Part shown: one piece after another, positions 59,694-64,000 of the stretch
How positions within the stretch are numbered: position 1 is the stretch's first letter
How the letters are laid out: each line of letters starts with the position of its first letter
Origin: Candidatus Dormiibacterota bacterium
GTDB lineage: Bacteria; Vulcanimicrobiota; Vulcanimicrobiia; Vulcanimicrobiales; Vulcanimicrobiaceae
Assembly (NCBI GenBank): GCA_035532035.1
Contig: DATKRS010000029.1
Span: forward strand, 186,001 to 250,000
Direction: 5' to 3'
Length of the DNA stretch: 64,000 bases
Notes under the pieces: generated by a model
Database searches by the model: none
The model's input: only the letters and a program-made list of their open reading frames with translations
Told to the model about the DNA's origin: nothing
Program-made: the position numbers and the translations under genes

Positions 59694-60849
59694 TTCCGCG
59701 TCGTTACGGCGACCATCGAGCGAGATCGCAGTGCGGCGCTCGTATGCCGCGGCGCCGCCGGACCCGTGGCTCTTCGGCGCGGTCGCGCTGCTCGTTGCGG
59801 TCGGCTTGGTGATGGTGTATTCCGCCTCGAGCGTTACCGCGTACGCCGAACACCTGGACACCGCATACTACGTGAAGCGTCAGTTTCTCTGGCTTCTCGT
59901 CGGCGGTGCGCTCGCCTACGGCGCGTATCGCATGGATTACCTGCAGTTGCGCCGGTTTGCGCCGTACGTGCTGCTCGCGGCGACGATCGGACTGCTCCTC
60001 GTGTTCGTCCCACACGTCGGCGTGCGCGTCAACGGCGTGCATCGGTGGATCGGCATCGGGTCGATGACGCTGCAACCCTCAGAGTTTGCGAAGCTCGGCA
60101 TCGTGATCTTCCTGGCGGCCTGGCTGTCGGGGCGCGAGCCGCGCATCGACATCACGAAGTTCACGTCGGGACTCTTTCTCGCGTGTACGCCGGTGTTGCT
60201 GATGACCGCCCTCGTGCTCAAGGAGCCGGATCTCGGGACTGCCAGCATCATCGTGATGACGGCGTTCGTGCTGCTTTTCGCCGGCGGCGCGCGCATCGCG
60301 CATCTCTTGGCAGTCTGCTTCGCGCTCGTCCCGGCTGTCGTGGTCGAGTTTGTCCACAACGTCATGTGGCGCGCGCGCCTCTTCGCGTTTCTCGACCCGT
60401 GGCGGGACCCGCAGAACACGGGCTTTCACATCATTCAATCGCTTTACGCCTTGGGCACGGGCGGCTTGAGAGGCGTCGGTCTCGGCGCTTCGCGCGAGAA
60501 GTTCTTCTATCTCCCGGAGCAGTACACCGATTTCATCTTCTCCGTGCTCGGCGAGGAAGCCGGGTTGATCGGCGCGCTCGTCGTCGTCGCGCTCTTCCTG
60601 CTGCTGGCCTTTCGTGCCGTGCGCATCGCGCTCTCGGCGCGCGAGCCGTTCGGCTTTTTACTGACGATCGGCTGTGCGGCGATGATCGTGCTGCAGGCAT
60701 TCGTCAACATCGGCGTCGTCACGTCGTCGTGGCCCATCACCGGGGTGCCGCTGCCGTTCATCTCCTTCGGCGGCAGCGCGCTCGCCGTCGACTTGATCGC
60801 GGTCGCGCTGATTCTCAACGTCGGCCGCCACCGCCGAATCCGCGGCTGA
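59686..60849 (+). CDS. ftsW: Divisome SEDS peptidoglycan glycosyltransferase FtsW
   Basis: A 387-residue, ten-segment SEDS protein. VMVYSASSVTAY (~44), NGVHRWIGIGSMTLQPSEFAKL (~110-130), LKEPDLGTASI (~180), RLFAFLDPWRDPQNTGFH, and GVPLPFISFGGSALAVDL (~350). The dcw position and YSASS/DPQNTGFH motifs identify FtsW against the RodA at 2250-3389. It polymerises septal glycan with FtsI. Confidence 0.95.
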   Translation: MRSSASLRRPSSEIAVRRSYAAAPPDPWLFGAVALLVAVGLVMVYSASSVTAYAEHLDTAYYVKRQFLWLLVGGALAYGAYRMDYLQLRRFAPYVLLAATIGLLLVFVPHVGVRVNGVHRWIGIGSMTLQPSEFAKLGIVIFLAAWLSGREPRIDITKFTSGLFLACTPVLLMTALVLKEPDLGTASIIVMTAFVLLFAGGARIAHLLAVCFALVPAVVVEFVHNVMWRARLFAFLDPWRDPQNTGFHIIQSLYALGTGGLRGVGLGASREKFFYLPEQYTDFIFSVLGEEAGLIGALVVVALFLLLAFRAVRIALSAREPFGFLLTIGCAAMIVLQAFVNIGVVTSSWPITGVPLPFISFGGSALAVDLIAVALILNVGRHRRIRG

Positions 60850-60852
60850 CGC

Positions 60853-61902
60853 GTGACGGTGCTCTTTGCCGCCGGCGGGACGGGCGGCCATCTCTATCCG
60901 GCCTTCGCGATCGCCGATGCGCTGCGAGCGCGCGGAGACGACGCGCTCTTCGTCGGGACGCGCGATCGCCTCGAGGCGCGCTTGGTCCCCGCTGCGGGAT
61001 ACCGATTCGAGACGATTGCGGCGCACCCGCTGCGACGACGGCTTTCCGTCGATCTCGTAAAGACCGTCGCAGCGAACGCCGCCGGTTTCTTTCAGGCCTT
61101 GCGCGTGCTCGAGCGCGCGCGTCCGAGTCTCGTCGTTGCAACGGGCGGCTACGTCTGCGTACCCTTGGTTCTTGCCGCGCGTGCCGATCGCACGCTTCGG
61201 CGCCGGCGAATGCCGGTTGCGCTGCTCGAGCCCAATGTGGTTGCCGGCATTGCGAACCGCATCCTCGCACCCTTCGTCGACGAAACGTGGGACGCGGCGA
61301 CGACCGGCGTCCCCGTTCGTGCCTCACTGCTCCATCTGCAGCAGCGCGGCGATGCCGCCGCCGCGCTCGGGCTCGATCCCGAGCGCAAGACCGTTCTCGC
61401 GTTCGGCGGCAGCCTCGGGGCGCGCTCGATCAACGATGCCGTCGCGGCGCTCGTGCTCGGTGGTGGGGTTCCGTCGGGCTGGCAAGTCCTTCTCGTCACG
61501 GGTGCGGACGATTACGAGCGCGTGCGCGCCGCAATCGGGAGCGTTGCGATCGTTCGTTCCTACCTCGACGACCCGGCCCAAGCGTACGCCGCCGCCGATC
61601 TCGTCATCGCGCGTGCCGGTGCATCGACGCTCGCGGAACTGCGGGCGCTGCGCCTCCCTGCGGTTCTCGTGCCGTACCCGCACGCCGCGGAGGCGCATCA
61701 GCGCGCCAACGCCGTGGCGGCTGCGGCCACCGGCGCCGCGGTCGTCGTCGACGATGCGGCGCTGGCCGGCGGTCTGCGGAGCTTGCTCGCGCGAATCGCG
61801 AACCCGGAGCGCCTCGCAGCGATGCGTGTGGCAGCGGGTCCAGCCGGCGATCCGGTCGCGGCGATTCTCGCGCGGATTGACGCCCTGACGTCACGAACGT
61901 AG
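60853..61902 (+). CDS. murG: UDP-GlcNAc:lipid I N-acetylglucosaminyltransferase MurG
   Basis: A 349-residue GT-B glycosyltransferase that forms lipid II. FAAGGTGGHLYPAFAIADAL at the N-terminus, VVATGGYVCVPLVLAA (~95), LLEPNVVAGIANRIL, FGGSLGARSIND (~180), AAADLVIARAGASTLAEL (~248) and AHQRANA (~280) are family motifs. GTG start, three bases after ftsW. Confidence 0.95.
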   Translation: MTVLFAAGGTGGHLYPAFAIADALRARGDDALFVGTRDRLEARLVPAAGYRFETIAAHPLRRRLSVDLVKTVAANAAGFFQALRVLERARPSLVVATGGYVCVPLVLAARADRTLRRRRMPVALLEPNVVAGIANRILAPFVDETWDAATTGVPVRASLLHLQQRGDAAAALGLDPERKTVLAFGGSLGARSINDAVAALVLGGGVPSGWQVLLVTGADDYERVRAAIGSVAIVRSYLDDPAQAYAAADLVIARAGASTLAELRALRLPAVLVPYPHAAEAHQRANAVAAAATGAAVVVDDAALAGGLRSLLARIANPERLAAMRVAAGPAGDPVAAILARIDALTSRT

Positions 61903-61913
61903 GCGTCACCCCC

Positions 61914-63290
61914 ATGACAAAGCAGCTCTATCACTTCATCGGTATCGGCGGTATCGGTATGAGCGCGCTCGCGCGCTTGCTGCTTGCGCGCGGCGAGAAC
62001 GTGCGTGGCTCGGACCTGAACCAGAGCCTGCTACTCGAGCGCTTGCGCGAGGAAGGCGCGGAGGTACGAATCGGTCATTCCGCCGAGAACGTCAAAGGCG
62101 CGCAGCGCGTCGTTTTCAGCTCCGCGATCGGGTCGCTCAACCCCGAGCTGCTCGAAGCGCGCCGCCTTGGGCTGCCGCTGCTGCACCGAGGGGAGCTGCT
62201 TGCCGAGATCGCGCGCGAGGCTCGCGGCATCGCCATCTGCGGCACGCACGGAAAGACGACGACCACGGCGATGGTTCATGCGGTCTTACGAGGAGCGGGA
62301 ATCGACGCGAGCTTGGCGCTCGGCGGAATCGACGCCGCGCTCGACACGAACGCGCATCTCGGCAGCGATCCGTGGTTCGTGACCGAGGCCGACGAATCGG
62401 ACGGCTCCTTCGCGTTCCTCGATCCATCGGTCGCGATCGTGACGAACGTCGAAAATGACCACCTGGCAAGCGACGACGATCTCCCCCATCTCGTCGATGC
62501 ATTTGCCGAGTTTCTCGGCGATCTGCCGCCGGACGGGCTCGCCGTCGTCGGCGCGGACGACGCGCGCGCGGCATCGTTGCTCTCGCGCGACCTGCGTGCC
62601 AGGGCGATCGGGGTGGGGCTCTGCGAGACGGCATCACTTCGCGGGGTCAACCTGCAGCCGCGCGGACTCACGACCGCGTTCGACGTCATCGCGGGTGACG
62701 CGTTCCTCGGCACGGTCGAGCTCGGCGTTCCAGGCGCGATGAACGTACGTAACGCACTCGCGGCAATTGCCGTAGCCCGACATCTCGACGTCTCCTTCGC
62801 CCGGATCGCGGACGCGCTGCGCGCATTTCGCGGCGTGCGCCGCCGATTCGACGTCCTTTGCGCAAACCGCCGCATGATCGTCGTCGACGATTACGGCCAT
62901 CATCCGACGGCTATTCGCGAGACGATCGCGACCGCGCGCGCGTATCACCGCGGGCCGGTGATCGCAGCGTTCCAGCCGCACAGGTATTCGCGCACGGCCC
63001 TGCTCGCGCACGAGTTCGCGCAGGCACTCTCCGCTGCCGACCGGGTCTATCTCGCTCCCGTCTACGCTGCCTCCGAGGCTCCCATGCCCGGCGTCAGCTC
63101 TGCCTCGATCGGCGAGCCGCTTGCGAAGATGGGCACCGACGTGACCTGCGTCGCCACCGTCGAAGATTTGGAAACGCGCATCTCGTCCGACGCACCGAGC
63201 GGCGCGCTCGTGCTCATGCTCGGTGCCGGCGACATTACCGAGGTTGCGGCACGTCTCGCTCGGCGCGTCGAGCTGCAGACGTCGGCATGA
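61914..63290 (+). CDS. murC: UDP-N-acetylmuramate-L-alanine ligase MurC
   Basis: A 458-residue Mur ligase that adds L-Ala to UDP-MurNAc. HFIGIGGIGMSALARLLL, FSSAIG, ATP site ICGTHGKTTTTAMVH (~108), TEADESDGSF, NVENDHLASDDD, VVDDYGHHPTAIRETI (~323) and FQPHRYSRTA (~352) are diagnostic. ATG 61914 is 11 bases after murG. Overlaps murB by ATGA. Confidence 0.96.
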   Translation: MTKQLYHFIGIGGIGMSALARLLLARGENVRGSDLNQSLLLERLREEGAEVRIGHSAENVKGAQRVVFSSAIGSLNPELLEARRLGLPLLHRGELLAEIAREARGIAICGTHGKTTTTAMVHAVLRGAGIDASLALGGIDAALDTNAHLGSDPWFVTEADESDGSFAFLDPSVAIVTNVENDHLASDDDLPHLVDAFAEFLGDLPPDGLAVVGADDARAASLLSRDLRARAIGVGLCETASLRGVNLQPRGLTTAFDVIAGDAFLGTVELGVPGAMNVRNALAAIAVARHLDVSFARIADALRAFRGVRRRFDVLCANRRMIVVDDYGHHPTAIRETIATARAYHRGPVIAAFQPHRYSRTALLAHEFAQALSAADRVYLAPVYAASEAPMPGVSSASIGEPLAKMGTDVTCVATVEDLETRISSDAPSGALVLMLGAGDITEVAARLARRVELQTSA

Positions 63291-64000
63291 GCCTCACGAC
63301 GGCACAAGGGTTACGCACGCTGCTCGACGAGCGCGATCGCGCAGCGCTCGAACACGTCGCCGGCGAGCGGGCACGATTCGACGAGCCCCTGGCGCCGCAC
63401 ACGTCGTGGCGCATCGGCGGCCCCGCGGATGCGCTCGTCGCGGTCGAGAGCGAAGAGGAGCTCGCGCAGCTCATGCGGTGGTGTTTCAAGCGCCGCCTGC
63501 CGTGGTTCGTTCTCGGCAGCGGAAGCAACGTGCTCGTCGGCGACGGCGGCATCCGCGGGATCGTGTTGCGGCTCGCCGGCGCGTTCACCGAGATTGCCGT
63601 TCGCACCGAGGAGGCTCGCGTCATTGCGGAGGCCGGGGCGTCGGCCGCGATGGCGGCGTTGACGGCGAAGGCCGCCTCGGCGGGGGCGCGCTCGATCGGT
63701 TCGCTCGCGGGCATTCCCGGGACCGTCGGTGGCTCGCTGCGGATGAATGCCGGCACCGACCGCGAGATCGGAGACTTCGTGCGCGAGGTGTGGGTGCAGT
63801 CGCCGAGCAAGCCCGGCCCGCATGCGGTGACGCTGCAGTACTACTATCGCCACACGACGCTTGCGAGCGACGCTGTCGTGTCGCGCGTGACCCTGGTCTT
63901 CGAGCGGGGCGAGCCGGCCACCGTCCGCGCGGAAATGCAAGAGCGCTTGGTGCGGCGCAAACGAACTCAGCCGATCGCGCTGCCCAATGCGGGCTCTTGC
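63287..64000 (+). CDS. murB: UDP-N-acetylenolpyruvoylglucosamine reductase MurB (3' end beyond window)
   Basis: 238 residues are visible; the frame is open at the window end. FAD-binding features: PHTSWRIGGPADALV (~38), WFVLGSGSNVLVGDGGIRG (~73) and GSLAGIPGTVGGSLRMNAG (~140). A later YYYRHTTL segment carries the Tyr/Arg of type I MurB. The visible end (PNAGSC) is entering the P-x-A-G-S-x-F-K-N-P motif, where the Ser is the proton donor. Reduces enolpyruvyl-UDP-GlcNAc with NADPH. ATG overlaps murC (ATGA). Confidence 0.94.
   Translation, partial: MSLTTAQGLRTLLDERDRAALEHVAGERARFDEPLAPHTSWRIGGPADALVAVESEEELAQLMRWCFKRRLPWFVLGSGSNVLVGDGGIRGIVLRLAGAFTEIAVRTEEARVIAEAGASAAMAALTAKAASAGARSIGSLAGIPGTVGGSLRMNAGTDREIGDFVREVWVQSPSKPGPHAVTLQYYYRHTTLASDAVVSRVTLVFERGEPATVRAEMQERLVRRKRTQPIALPNAGSC

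Noticed and set aside
1-64000. tRNA, rRNA or CRISPR features
   Set aside because: None was recognised by eye on either strand; all gaps are short and the larger ones are described above. A covariance-model scan was not possible here.

Overview
This window is a gene-dense (over 95 % coding), GC-rich bacterial chromosome segment from a diderm (two-membrane) organism. It carries LPS-transport genes (LptC-, LptF- and LptD-like), lipoproteins with an apolipoprotein N-acyltransferase, a complete Min system and a division and cell wall (dcw) cluster with a meso-diaminopimelate-type MurE. The mix (E1/E2-fused 2-oxoglutarate dehydrogenase, lysine 2,3-aminomutase pathway, KGG stress proteins, GTG/TTG/CTG starts, many ATGA/GTGA gene overlaps) suggests an uncultivated lineage such as Candidatus Eremiobacterota (WPS-2). 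That placement is an inference from gene content; Armatimonadota or another deep diderm phylum is possible.

Layout. 1-3.4 kb: minC (3' end), two tandem minD genes, minE, rodA. 3.6-6 kb: ribonuclease E/G behind a structured leader. 6-11.6 kb (minus strand): ftsE-ftsX, an M23 peptidase with the zinc ligands present, and two S41 (Ctp) proteases, apparently a divisome-controlled wall-hydrolase operon. 11.6-13.4 kb: acyl-CoA dehydrogenase and an exported peroxiredoxin. 13.59-17.34 kb: a 3,754-bp transposon with 19-bp perfect terminal inverted repeats and a 9-bp target duplication. It has an IS1-like DDE transposase plus three cargo genes: a small basic Gly-rich protein, an OLD-like AAA ATPase with a TOPRIM-like tail, and a GIY-YIG protein with an N-terminal repeat region. 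It sits on the stop codon of rmuC and next to what looks like a decayed VapBC toxin-antitoxin locus. 18.6-20.1 kb: a DsrE-like protein and a diheme TsdA-type cytochrome. 20.2-24.1 kb: one 1,305-residue protein with lipoyl, E3-binding, E2 and E1 domains of 2-oxoglutarate dehydrogenase. 24.1-28.2 kb (minus): an Lrp regulator, kdd and kamA (lysine degradation), a LOG-family protein and a DUF4337 membrane protein. 28.2-34.2 kb: a solute-binding lipoprotein facing a minus-strand run of a zinc ribbon, a secreted protein, an FAH-family enzyme and the three-gene proton-translocating transhydrogenase pntA1-pntA2-pntB. 34.3-42.4 kb: a secreted macroglobulin-like protein, polA, DUF192, mutM, rpsA (non-standard start) and coaE. 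42.4-43.1 kb: two KGG-repeat stress genes behind a sigma-B-like promoter. 43.1-50.2 kb: lptC, lnt, a lipoprotein, a MITE-like element, lptD, lptF and a lytic transglycosylase lipoprotein. 50.3-64 kb: the dcw cluster mraZ-rsmH-ftsL-ftsI-murE-murF-(cofE-like)-mraY-murD-ftsW-murG-murC-murB (cut by the window end).

The segment is therefore largely an envelope and division region, with a lysine/redox block and one recent transposon insertion. The best candidates for undescribed biology are the cargo-bearing IS1-like element, the CofE-family gene inside the dcw cluster, the lipoyl-carrying all-in-one 2-oxoglutarate dehydrogenase, and the sigma-B-like control of the KGG genes. No tRNA, rRNA or CRISPR array was seen. 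No gene-free stretch exceeds 300 bases.
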